Assembly (NCBI GenBank): GCA_963743595.1 | Contig: CAVURW010000259.1 | Coordinates: forward strand, 62,001-126,000 | Direction of reading: 5' to 3' | Length of the DNA stretch: 64,000 nucleotides | Source of the DNA: CAVURW01 sp963743595 | Lineage (GTDB): Bacteria > Verrucomicrobiota > Verrucomicrobiia > Methylacidiphilales > UBA1321 | Shown: one piece after another, positions 17,743-26,403 of the stretch | Layout: each line of letters starts with the position of its first letter | Numbering within the stretch: position 1 is the stretch's first letter | The notes under the pieces: model-generated | Told to the model about the DNA's origin: nothing | Databases searched by the model: none | What the model saw: the letters and a program-made list of their open reading frames with translations, nothing else | Translations under genes and position numbers: made by a program

Positions 17743-18102
17743 ATGGCTGCCCGGTTGGGTAATCGTCTTTCGGCCCTGGAGCTGGTTCGAGGTGACGACT
17801 TCAAGTACGAAGTACCAACTATTCAAATACTAGGGGAACCCCAGGTCAGTCAACAGAGCACGGAAGACATAATCGCCAGAAAGCGCAGCATCCTAGCTCA
17901 GATCGAACTGAAAGCGTCCAGCCAGACCAACGCACCAGCCATTCCCTCGATTCCTCCCGCAGCTCCAAACCCCGATGGAAAAGCTGACATTCCTGCTCTA
18001 AAGCCTCGAATGAGTGTCCTCGATCAAATCGAACTGGAACCGCCTAAGATCAAATCCGAAAAGAACAAGCTGAAGCAGAAGGACAAGACGCTCGAGTTTT
18101 AG
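17743..18102 (+). CDS. Hypothetical protein, Pro/Lys-rich; possible C-terminal remnant
   Basis: 119 residues with two related motifs, RKRSILAQIELKAS (about 45-60) and RMSVLDQIELEPPK (about 88-102), separated by a Pro/Ala linker and followed by a Lys-rich tail. This layout is common at the C-terminal ends of large plasmid or phage proteins, so it may be the surviving tail of a longer gene, but no family is recognised. The ATG has no good ribosome site. Confidence 0.4.
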   Translation: MAARLGNRLSALELVRGDDFKYEVPTIQILGEPQVSQQSTEDIIARKRSILAQIELKASSQTNAPAIPSIPPAAPNPDGKADIPALKPRMSVLDQIELEPPKIKSEKNKLKQKDKTLEF

Positions 18103-18341
18103 ACTCGGTTTAGTTGGAGAGAATATCCCTCTTGCCCGGTCCCATTAGGAAACCGATTCACCTTCAGCCGCTCCGGAGAGTCGTTAGTACTCGATGGAGT
18201 CGTGGCATAGGGAAATGTGTGATCTTTATGAGCTGGAGACATGCGTTAGCGTTGCTGATGATGACATCGACCAAGGTGGAACTTGGTTTGCCAGTGAAGT
18301 TTGAAAAGAGCTTTCGAAGTAACGTAAGTTTTGGACTAGGC

Positions 18342-18665
18342 TTACTGAGGTAGCTGGTGGTGATAGTATTTAAAAATTGTAGAAGCAAGGTCCGGGTTGG
18401 CTTTCATCATTTCTGCTTGAAGTTTGTCTTCGAAAAGACGCATTCGCTGAAGGAGTTGACGTCGCTGCGCCTCTAGCTCAGGGTTTGCCTTGGTGACGGC
18501 CTGCTTGGCAACACTCAGTTCCCTCCATTCTTCAGAGGTAAGCATAGGGTTCGGTTGGGTCATCGGCGGCGGAGGCGGAGACACGGTTGGAGTGTCTGCG
18601 AAAAACTTGCCGATGGCGCAGAAAATTAAAGCGGTTGCGAAAATGACTCTAAAATCGAGTTTCAT
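18342..18665 (-). CDS. Small membrane-anchored or exported protein, paralogue of the upstream gene
   Basis: 107 residues: an N-terminal hydrophobic segment (about 5-23), a Pro-rich stretch (VSPPPPPMTQPN), then a charged helical part with ANPELEAQRRQLLQ and MMKANPDLASTIF. The same ANPELA...DP/NPxLAxII spacing occurs in the gene just upstream (18649-18987), so the two are paralogues; they overlap by 17 bp. Function unknown. Most of the chain should lie outside the cytoplasm as a helical hairpin or coiled coil. Confidence 0.65.
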   Translation of the reverse strand: MKLDFRVIFATALIFCAIGKFFADTPTVSPPPPPMTQPNPMLTSEEWRELSVAKQAVTKANPELEAQRRQLLQRMRLFEDKLQAEMMKANPDLASTIFKYYHHQLPQ

Positions 18666-18987
18666 TTAGCTGGGGAATCGTGTGAAGGTGGAGTGCTTGT
18701 AATTTTGCAATGATGGGAGCCATTTTTGGGTCCATCTTGATCAAAGCGTCGTTATATTGCTTCTCTTGGTCTTCTTGAGCTTGAAGGATGGCCTTGTATT
18801 CAGTTGCCAGTTCAGGGTTTGCGGCCAGCGCCTTTTCACGAGCACTTTTTATCAGTTCCAACTCCGAATATTGATTTGCCAAGCGAGGCGGATTAGTTGT
18901 CGCGGTTGCTGGTGGATGTGCCCAAACCAGCCAACCAATAAAGAGACCAGCGATCAAACCACCAAAGAATAAGAGAGCAGCTTTCAT
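18649..18987 (-). CDS. Small membrane-anchored protein, paralogue of the downstream gene
   Basis: 112 residues: a membrane anchor (about 3-23, ALLFFGGLIAGLFIGWLVWA), a short Pro/Thr linker, and a helical region with KALAANPELATEYKAILQAQ and KMDPKMAPIIAKLQAL. The NPELA and (D/N)Px(L/M)A..I motifs recur in the next gene, with which it overlaps by 17 bp, suggesting duplication and co-expression. No known domain is recognised. The 330 bp upstream, shared with the divergent giant gene, must hold both promoters. Confidence 0.68.
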   Translation of the reverse strand: MKAALLFFGGLIAGLFIGWLVWAHPPATATTNPPRLANQYSELELIKSAREKALAANPELATEYKAILQAQEDQEKQYNDALIKMDPKMAPIIAKLQALHLHTIPQLNETRF

Positions 18988-19317
18988 AAATGCCGGACCA
19001 GAATCGAAACCTGGACGCCATCGATTTGCAAGCTACATCTAAAGCAAATGCAGCATTTTTCATTCAAATAAAATATGAACTCCATTTGATAGCAGTGTAA
19101 AGCGATGGTATCGAGAGAGTTATAATGTACGGGAGTAAAAACTTGCTGAAGCGATGAAAAAGAAGCGATTGCGCCATTTGCGTCTTACGATACTTTCTTG
19201 ACGTAGCATTGTGCGTAAGTCATTTGAATCCAGTGTCTTCTAAAAAAGAAAATGTTATGGAAATCGAAATGTAAATATTAAGTTCTTGATATCTGTTTAT
19301 TTCTCTTTAGTCATCCG
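18988..19317. other. Divergent intergenic region upstream of the giant exoprotein gene
   Basis: 330 bp, clearly AT-richer than the flanks, between the small membrane-protein pair (minus) and the giant operon (plus). I see no gene. Promoters for both directions should be here, but no box pair stands out enough to annotate. Confidence 0.45.
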
Positions 19318-22300
19318 GTGGATATGAGAATGGCGCACGGTCTTCGATTTTACGTTCGACTTGTGGCCGTACTCGCTATGGGAATGGTTATGGGTCGGGC
19401 GCAAACCTTGACCAGTACCGATATCGGTCTCGGATCTGGGTCTCCTGCAGGAACCGCTTCGTATAGTAATGGGACCTACACGTTGCAAGGATCGGGATCG
19501 GATGTATGGGGCACATCTGACCAATTCCATTATTTATATGAGTCGATTCCTGGGGACGGGGAGCTGACCGCTCGCGTAGCAACTGTTCAAAACACCAACA
19601 GCTGGAGCAAGGCGGGCGTCATGATTCGTCAAAGTACCGATGCAGGCTCAGTCCAGGCCATGACTGCGGTTACGCCTGGAAACGGCGTGGCGTTTCAATA
19701 TCGGTTAACGACTGGGGGCGACAGCACGAATAAGAATACGCCGGGGCTTACTGCTCCGTACTGGGTCAGGATCGTAAAGGACGGAAACATCGTCACCTCG
19801 TATCAATCGCCCGACGGTAATGCGTGGACCTTGAATGGGTTTGTGCGCTTGCCGTTTACGGGTTCTGCGGATATCGGCCTGTGCGTATGCAGCCATGTCC
19901 CATCAAAGTTGTGCACGGCGACATTTGATAATGTGACCTTTGTAAGTACGCCCAGTTTTACGGCCCCGATGCCTTGGCTCGATCAGGATATCGGCACGAT
20001 TGCGGCAGGTGAAACGGGGGCGCTTCACTACGAAGACACCCTTTGGAGCGTGTACGCAGCGGGTACCGATATTTGGGGGACAGCAGACTCGTTCCACTAT
20101 GTCTATCAAGCGTTGAATGGCGATGGTCAAATTATTACTGAAGTGGGGGCTCAATCCGACACCAGTCCTTGGGCGAAGGCAGGGGTCATGATTCGTCAAG
20201 ATTTGACACCAGGTTCGGCGCACGTATCGCTCTTTACCACACCTGGCAATGGAATTGCGGTGCAAAACCGAACGACTGCTGGCGGGTCCAGCTCCACGCA
20301 AACCGTGGCAACGACCGGTGGAACACCAGCATGGCTCAAGCTCGTGAGATCGGGCGGGATCATCTATGCTTCCATTTCTGCGGATGGGAACTCATGGCAA
20401 ACGGTGGCTTCACGTGCCGTCAACCTCAGCACTAACGTTTATGTAGGTCTCGCGGCGACGAGCCATAACGCCAACACCACGGGGCTGAACGTCTTTAGCA
20501 ATGTGCAAACGGCTCCTCCCACTTTAACGGCTGAAAGCGTGTCTGACACGACCGTCACCCTCTACTGGCCCTCCCTGACTACTCCCTCGGACATTAGTCA
20601 ATATGCCATCTACCGGAACAACACGTTGGCTGGCTATAGCCCAGTGCCTTCATTTGAAGATATCCAGCTTACGCCAAGTACAAGTTACACCTATTCCGTG
20701 GCGGCTTTGGATGCGAGTAACCATGTTTTAGCGAATTCGAATCCACTAACTGTAACAACAGCTGCACCGCTCTTGCCGACGCCTTGGCAGCACCAAGACA
20801 TTAGTAACCCTGGAGTCATTACTCTGGGTGGCTACTCCCAAGAAGACACCGCAACCCAAACGTTCACCTTGGTCGGCAGTGGCAACGATATTTGGAATCA
20901 GGCTGATGCGTTCCAATACGCTTGGCAATCTCTCACTGGTGACGGTGAAATCATCGCGCGGGTTAAGACGGAAACGCCGACCAACAATTCGGCCAAGGCC
21001 GGGATCATGTTGCGGGCTACAATCGCCGCCGGCTCGCAACAAGCTCTTCTCGCGCTTACGCCAGGAAACGGTCTCACCTTCCAGGCTCGTACAACGACTG
21101 GCGCTAATGCGATTCAGGTGAACGCTGTCCCAGCGGCAGGTCCCCTCTGGCTGAAATTGGTTCGTACGGGTAGTGTTATCAGTGCCTTTCAATCTCCCGA
21201 TGGAATGAGATGGAGCGAAGTGGGTACCCAAACCATTTCCTTTCCGACAACGATCGATGTGGGCTTGGCGTTGACCAGTCACGATGTGAGTCAACTGGCA
21301 ACAGCAACTTTTGACAACGTCAGCATCGCCTCAGGAATTATTAGCGATACGCAGCCACCAAGCGCCCCAGGAACACCTACTATTGTGGCGGTAGGAGATG
21401 TATCGGCGACTATCAAATGGACCGCCTCTACGGACGCGGTTGGCGTGACCGGCTACCAAATCTATCGTAACGGGATTCTGATTAACACCACGACCGCACT
21501 CAACTATACCGACACATCATTGACTCCCTCTGAATCGGTTAATTACACGATTGTTGCGGTTAATTTCGGAGGGCTTTTCTCAGTTGCCAGTGCTCCGCTC
21601 AATTTTTCGACAGCAGCGAGCACTTTGACTTCGCCCTGGCAACATCATGAGATCGGGAACATTGCGCTAGCGGGATCCGTGCAAGCGTCTGGCACCACCA
21701 ACTACATCCTTCAAGCAAGTGGCGTCGATATTTGGAACAACGCTGACAGCTTCGGTTATGTTGCGGCCCCGTTTATGGGCAATGGCGAAATCATCACCCA
21801 GGTTTCGAGTCTGACTGGACCCAGCGCTTGGACCAAAGCAGGCCCCATGATCCGCGCAACGCTTGATCCTGGATCACCGCAAGCCTCCCTATTCATCACT
21901 CCAGGAAACGGAATCGCATTCCAGTATCGCACCACCCAAGGAATGAACAGTTCCACGGTGACTGGGCCGAAGGTTACCGCCCCTGTCTGGCTTCAACTCA
22001 GCCGCAACGGAACAATCATTACAGCCTTGGAATCGGCGGACGGTGTCACGTGGAGCACCATCGGACAAGTCACGCTCCCTACTCTCCCCGCCATCGCTTA
22101 TTTTGGTCTTGCCGAAACCAGCCATCAAAACGGGACGTTGGCCACCGCTAATTTCTCCAACGTTTCAGTTCAAGCCTTAGTTCCTACGCCAACTCCCACC
22201 CCAACTCCAACTCCAACGCCGCAACCCACATCTAATCCTACCTCTGCTCCAACTCCGACTCCAGCGGTCACACCGACGCCCACTGCTGTTCCCACGCCGA

Positions 22301-25300
22301 CCGGGTCACTTACGCCAACACCAACGCCGACTCCTACGCCCTCGCTCGCTCTGACCGTGATTGCAGGGAACAATCAAATTGTGCCAGCGAACACCTTTGC
22401 CAATGCTCTCCAGGTTCAGCTCATAAACTCTGGTAATCCCGTTCAAAATCGACAAATTGCGTTTGCGCTGCAAACCGGCTCAACTGGCGGACTTTCACAA
22501 TCTAACGGAGGTGCTACCAGTACCACCTTGACAGTAACCACGGATAACACCGGAACAGCCACTATATACTACGAATCAGGCAGCGATCTTCTAAAGAATA
22601 ACCTGATTTCTGCTACTGATGCTACCGATTCACTGACTCAAACCTTCACCGAGCGATGTGGGACGCAAGCTGGCCTTCAATTTTGGGTGTCAGCTGATCA
22701 GATCAATGGGACCGGAAATGCGTCACCTGCGAACGGAGCGACAATCAGCTCATGGACTGATTTAGCCAATGGAAATACGGTTACTCAGTCACTCGGTTCA
22801 GCAATGCCATCGTATCTAGCTTCTGATTCGAGCGGCCACCCAGCAGTGACTTTTAACGGAAATACCTTCCTCACAAACACGAACGCGCTAAATAATGCTA
22901 ATGGAGGTTTGACGTTTGTTGGCGTCGCCTCAGCAACGGTAAACAATCAAAATCAGTATATTGCATTTTTGGGCAATAATACGGGCTTTAGCTGTCGTGG
23001 ACTTGGCTACTTTCAAAGTCTTCAAACTTTCGGTGCTAACTTTACGTACACACAGGGTGGAACGGTGCCCAATACCGGCATCAATGTCCTTGAAGAAGCG
23101 AGTCTCGACACGTCGATTAGCAACGTGACGTTCTTCCAAAACGGAGTCACTGGGGTTACTTCAGCGATCAATGGACTTCAATCGGTTTCTCCAAGCATCA
23201 CTATTGGCTCGGTGTTTGACGGCATTGCTCCTTGGATTGGCAACATTTCCGAAGTGCTTATCTTCGACCATCCCCTGTCACCTACCGAGCAGTCGCAGGT
23301 TAATCAATACTTGGGCGATAAGTACGGGATCTATACCCCGAGCGCGACATGGTATACGAAAGGAGCATATGCACCCTACCAAGCTGAAATTGCCCGCAAT
23401 CAATTGACACAGCAACAGGCTGACGCGTATATCGCTCTTCAGAGCAACACCTCTGGAGTGGTCACAACTGGGTTAATTGGTTGGTTTTCAGCCGATCAAG
23501 TCAACGGTACTGGTAACGCACTCCCAAGTGATGGCACAACTCTGAATTCCTGGACCGATCTCGCGGAAGGGAACAACCTGGCCCAATCCTCTCCAGACAG
23601 TCAACCCGCATTTGTCGCCAAGGACAGTAACAACAACCCCTCTGTGCATTTTTCGGGAAATCAAGGGTTGTTAAACTCACACATCTTGGGAGCAGGTACT
23701 TCGCAGGACATGAGTATTATTACCGTGGCTGCCACATCAACGCCGACCAGCAGTAACGAATTCAGCGTGTTTCTCAGTCAACCAGGTGGCGCGCAAGGTT
23801 CAGCTCGAGGAATGGCGTATGAAGACGGCCAAGAAGTCTTTGATGCGGGCTATCATCTGTTCTATGCCGGATCAGCCCCCAACGCGAACACGTTCACTGA
23901 GGAGGCCTGCACGATCAATTCGTCACTTGACGAGCTTAACTACTACCAAAACGGCGTTCTTTTCGCCAATGGTGGAATTGCGCTGACTGGATTACAAGAT
24001 CTGGGACCAGGAATGGCTATTGGGTACGTCCCAGGCTATGGATTAAATTGGCAAGGGGATATTAGCGAAGTTCTCATCTTCGACCATCAATTAACCGATG
24101 CTGAGATGGCTCAGGTCAATCAGTACATTGGCGATAAATATGGGATCTATAATCCGAATGCCACCTGGTACACAAAAGGAGTCTATGCTCCCTACAAAGC
24201 CGAGATTATCCGTAATGAATGGAACAGACAACAGGCTGATTCGTATGTGGCACTTCAGGGAAATAAATCTGGCGTGGTCACCACTGGCTTGATCGGTTGG
24301 TTTTCGGCGGATCAGATCAACGGCTCGGGAAACGCTCTTCCCACCGACGGTGCAAGCGTCAGCTCCTGGACAGACCTGGCTCAAGGAAACAACGTCGCCC
24401 AAACTTCGGCGGGTAACCAGCCAGCCTTCCTTTTAAGCGATACAAATGGTAAACCTTCGGTCCATTTTTCGGGTAACCAAGGATTACTTAACACGTACAC
24501 GCTTGGCCAAGGAACGTCTCAAGACATCAGTATCGTAACCGTGGCTCAAACATCGGCACCTACTGACACGGGGTTCACTGTTTTCTTGGGGCAGCCCGGT
24601 GATCCTCTAGGCACGGCTCGAGCAATGGCTTACGAGGGCGGTTTAGAGTCCTTTGACGAAGGTAGAAACGTCTATTATGCAGGGGCCATCCTTAACGGTT
24701 TTGCGGAGGAGCTCGTAACTCTGAATTCGAGCCTCACTCAGCTCAATTATTATCAAAACGGTACGCTTTCTTCACCCAGTCCAATTGCAGTATCTGGCCT
24801 TCTCAACATAGGCCCGGGAATGGCTATCGGGTATGTACCTGGCTTTGGATTCAATTGGCAAGGGGACATCAGTGAAGTCCTCATTTACGATCACCAATTA
24901 ACCCCTACTGAAATTAGCCAGTTGAGCACGTATCTGGGTGCTAAATACCACCTTCCAACACCGCCTCCTACGCCTACGCCCACACCTTCCCCGACACCAT
25001 CTCCTACTCCTACACCTTCTCCAACACCATCAGCAACGCCGACACCTTCCCCAACACCATCGGCAACGCCCACACCTTCCCCAACACCATCGGCAACGCC
25101 CACACCTTCCCCGACGCCGTCAGCAACGCCCACACCTTCTCCAACACAGGTTCCGTCGCCTACTCCAACCTTAGCTCCAACGGCAACGCCATCGCCGATT
25201 CCCACCGTGCCCATCCCAACTCCGACGCCGACTGTTTCTCCGACTCCTAGCGCAACGCCGACCCCCACCCCAACGCCGACTCCAACGCCAACATCTTCAC

Positions 25301-26403
25301 CAACTCCAACGCCTGGGGCAACAGCGAGTCCCACGATTGATTTGGCGACGGGCATTTATTCTTCGGCCCAGGTCGCCGATATCACTCCCGGAGACAGCAA
25401 TCAAACCGTTTACTACACTACAGATGGGTCTGACCCCTTAACGAGCTCGACTCAGCTCGCAGCCACGCAACCAGTTACAATACCCATCACTCAAACAACC
25501 ACCTTACAAGTCGTTGGAGTTGAGGCGGGGATGGCAAACAGCCCCGAGGAGAGCTTTACGTACACGATTGATCCGAGTAGCAATTTCAGTCGGACGGGGC
25601 TGGTCTCCTGGTTGCGAGCTGACACGGGCGTTGTTCAAAACCAATCGCAAGTGAGCCAATGGTCGGATCAATCCGGTCTGGGCAATTCAGCTGCTCAAAG
25701 TGTCGCGTCCAATCAACCTACTGTTGCCTCGAATTCCATTAACGGCGAGCCAACCGTTCATTTCTCCTCTGCGAATAACACCCTGCTCTCGATTCCTGAC
25801 GCTCAATCCTTGGATGGTTCTCAACTTACTGTAGTGATGGTGATGCAAAGTACGAGCACCGGCACCGCGACGTTTGTTCAAAAGACCTCCCAATACAATC
25901 TTTCCCAAAATGGTGCCGCGGCCTTTTTGTCGATCAACGGTGATTCCAATCAAGCCAGTGGGAGTTTTACAACGAATTCCTTTGGTGTTGTTAAAGGCAC
26001 TTATGACCAGCAAAACATCAATCTCTCATTAAATGGAGTTACGGCGGCCCAACCTTACCCATCAACAATCGCGTCAAGCGGGAACCCGGTCACTATCGGT
26101 GGCACAAGCACTGGAGCAAATCTGGACGGTGACATTGCAGAGGTGATGATCTTCAATACCGTCATGACGAATACCCAAATGGAGGATTTGGATGCTTACC
26201 TCTACAACCGATATCAGGTCATCCCAACAGCCTTACCCAGTTGGTGGCTCCAGCAATATGGATTAACCGGTGCCAACGCTTTACCGAATGCTGATCCTGC
26301 AAATGATGGCTTAACGAATTGGCAGAAATACCTTATGAAGCTCGACCCGACTTATCCTGATAACCCTACCGTTAAGCTCCAAGTCCGAGTGTACGCACAA
26401 TGA
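19318..26403 (+). CDS. Giant exported multidomain protein (DUF1349-like, FN3, Ig-like, LamG, chitobiase-C-like domains)
   Basis: 2361 residues. A signal peptide ends near MVMGRAQT; GTG 19318 or ATG 19324/19330 may be the start. Four homologous beta-sandwich units (about 33-210, 219-400, 489-670, 770-955) each carry WSKAGVMIRQ- and TPGNG-type motifs, like DUF1349/concanavalin folds. FN3 domains lie at about 402-485 and 679-765. A Pro-Thr linker leads to an Ig-like domain (1013-1113), three LamG-like repeats (from about 1117, 1384 and 1657; motif WFSADQxNGxGNALP), a long Pro-Thr linker (1880-2004), a chitobiase-C-like unit (YYTTDGSDP), a fourth LamG-like domain, and a Ca-binding-like tail (NADPANDGLTNWQKY). 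It is probably a surface adhesin. It overlaps the RHS gene by ATGA. Confidence 0.85.
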   Translation: MDMRMAHGLRFYVRLVAVLAMGMVMGRAQTLTSTDIGLGSGSPAGTASYSNGTYTLQGSGSDVWGTSDQFHYLYESIPGDGELTARVATVQNTNSWSKAGVMIRQSTDAGSVQAMTAVTPGNGVAFQYRLTTGGDSTNKNTPGLTAPYWVRIVKDGNIVTSYQSPDGNAWTLNGFVRLPFTGSADIGLCVCSHVPSKLCTATFDNVTFVSTPSFTAPMPWLDQDIGTIAAGETGALHYEDTLWSVYAAGTDIWGTADSFHYVYQALNGDGQIITEVGAQSDTSPWAKAGVMIRQDLTPGSAHVSLFTTPGNGIAVQNRTTAGGSSSTQTVATTGGTPAWLKLVRSGGIIYASISADGNSWQTVASRAVNLSTNVYVGLAATSHNANTTGLNVFSNVQTAPPTLTAESVSDTTVTLYWPSLTTPSDISQYAIYRNNTLAGYSPVPSFEDIQLTPSTSYTYSVAALDASNHVLANSNPLTVTTAAPLLPTPWQHQDISNPGVITLGGYSQEDTATQTFTLVGSGNDIWNQADAFQYAWQSLTGDGEIIARVKTETPTNNSAKAGIMLRATIAAGSQQALLALTPGNGLTFQARTTTGANAIQVNAVPAAGPLWLKLVRTGSVISAFQSPDGMRWSEVGTQTISFPTTIDVGLALTSHDVSQLATATFDNVSIASGIISDTQPPSAPGTPTIVAVGDVSATIKWTASTDAVGVTGYQIYRNGILINTTTALNYTDTSLTPSESVNYTIVAVNFGGLFSVASAPLNFSTAASTLTSPWQHHEIGNIALAGSVQASGTTNYILQASGVDIWNNADSFGYVAAPFMGNGEIITQVSSLTGPSAWTKAGPMIRATLDPGSPQASLFITPGNGIAFQYRTTQGMNSSTVTGPKVTAPVWLQLSRNGTIITALESADGVTWSTIGQVTLPTLPAIAYFGLAETSHQNGTLATANFSNVSVQALVPTPTPTPTPTPTPQPTSNPTSAPTPTPAVTPTPTAVPTPTGSLTPTPTPTPTPSLALTVIAGNNQIVPANTFANALQVQLINSGNPVQNRQIAFALQTGSTGGLSQSNGGATSTTLTVTTDNTGTATIYYESGSDLLKNNLISATDATDSLTQTFTERCGTQAGLQFWVSADQINGTGNASPANGATISSWTDLANGNTVTQSLGSAMPSYLASDSSGHPAVTFNGNTFLTNTNALNNANGGLTFVGVASATVNNQNQYIAFLGNNTGFSCRGLGYFQSLQTFGANFTYTQGGTVPNTGINVLEEASLDTSISNVTFFQNGVTGVTSAINGLQSVSPSITIGSVFDGIAPWIGNISEVLIFDHPLSPTEQSQVNQYLGDKYGIYTPSATWYTKGAYAPYQAEIARNQLTQQQADAYIALQSNTSGVVTTGLIGWFSADQVNGTGNALPSDGTTLNSWTDLAEGNNLAQSSPDSQPAFVAKDSNNNPSVHFSGNQGLLNSHILGAGTSQDMSIITVAATSTPTSSNEFSVFLSQPGGAQGSARGMAYEDGQEVFDAGYHLFYAGSAPNANTFTEEACTINSSLDELNYYQNGVLFANGGIALTGLQDLGPGMAIGYVPGYGLNWQGDISEVLIFDHQLTDAEMAQVNQYIGDKYGIYNPNATWYTKGVYAPYKAEIIRNEWNRQQADSYVALQGNKSGVVTTGLIGWFSADQINGSGNALPTDGASVSSWTDLAQGNNVAQTSAGNQPAFLLSDTNGKPSVHFSGNQGLLNTYTLGQGTSQDISIVTVAQTSAPTDTGFTVFLGQPGDPLGTARAMAYEGGLESFDEGRNVYYAGAILNGFAEELVTLNSSLTQLNYYQNGTLSSPSPIAVSGLLNIGPGMAIGYVPGFGFNWQGDISEVLIYDHQLTPTEISQLSTYLGAKYHLPTPPPTPTPTPSPTPSPTPTPSPTPSATPTPSPTPSATPTPSPTPSATPTPSPTPSATPTPSPTQVPSPTPTLAPTATPSPIPTVPIPTPTPTVSPTPSATPTPTPTPTPTPTSSPTPTPGATASPTIDLATGIYSSAQVADITPGDSNQTVYYTTDGSDPLTSSTQLAATQPVTIPITQTTTLQVVGVEAGMANSPEESFTYTIDPSSNFSRTGLVSWLRADTGVVQNQSQVSQWSDQSGLGNSAAQSVASNQPTVASNSINGEPTVHFSSANNTLLSIPDAQSLDGSQLTVVMVMQSTSTGTATFVQKTSQYNLSQNGAAAFLSINGDSNQASGSFTTNSFGVVKGTYDQQNINLSLNGVTAAQPYPSTIASSGNPVTIGGTSTGANLDGDIAEVMIFNTVMTNTQMEDLDAYLYNRYQVIPTALPSWWLQQYGLTGANALPNADPANDGLTNWQKYLMKLDPTYPDNPTVKLQVRVYAQ
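22184..22350 (+). repeat. Short Thr-Pro coding repeat
   Basis: Irregular repetition of ACTCC(A/C)/ACGCC units coding a (TP)n linker of about 55 residues in the giant exoprotein, between the fourth beta-sandwich unit and the Ig-like domain. Such repeats are prone to length change by slippage. Confidence 0.7.
25011..25148 (+). repeat. 30-bp tandem repeat coding a Thr-Pro-Ser linker
   Basis: About 4.6 copies of a 30-bp unit (ACACCTTCCCCAACACCATC plus GGCAACGCCC) coding TPSPTPSATP inside the giant exoprotein. Copies are nearly identical at the DNA level, which points to recent slippage or unequal exchange. The open frame and the lack of spacers rule out a CRISPR array. Confidence 0.85.

Noticed and set aside
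25011..25148. Regular 30-bp repeats that resemble a CRISPR array
   Set aside because: There are no unique spacers; the repeats are in frame and code a Thr-Pro-Ser linker.
24891..25355. 154-codon minus-strand frame coding Gly-Val repeats
   Set aside because: It is the reverse of the Thr-Pro tandem repeat in the giant exoprotein gene.
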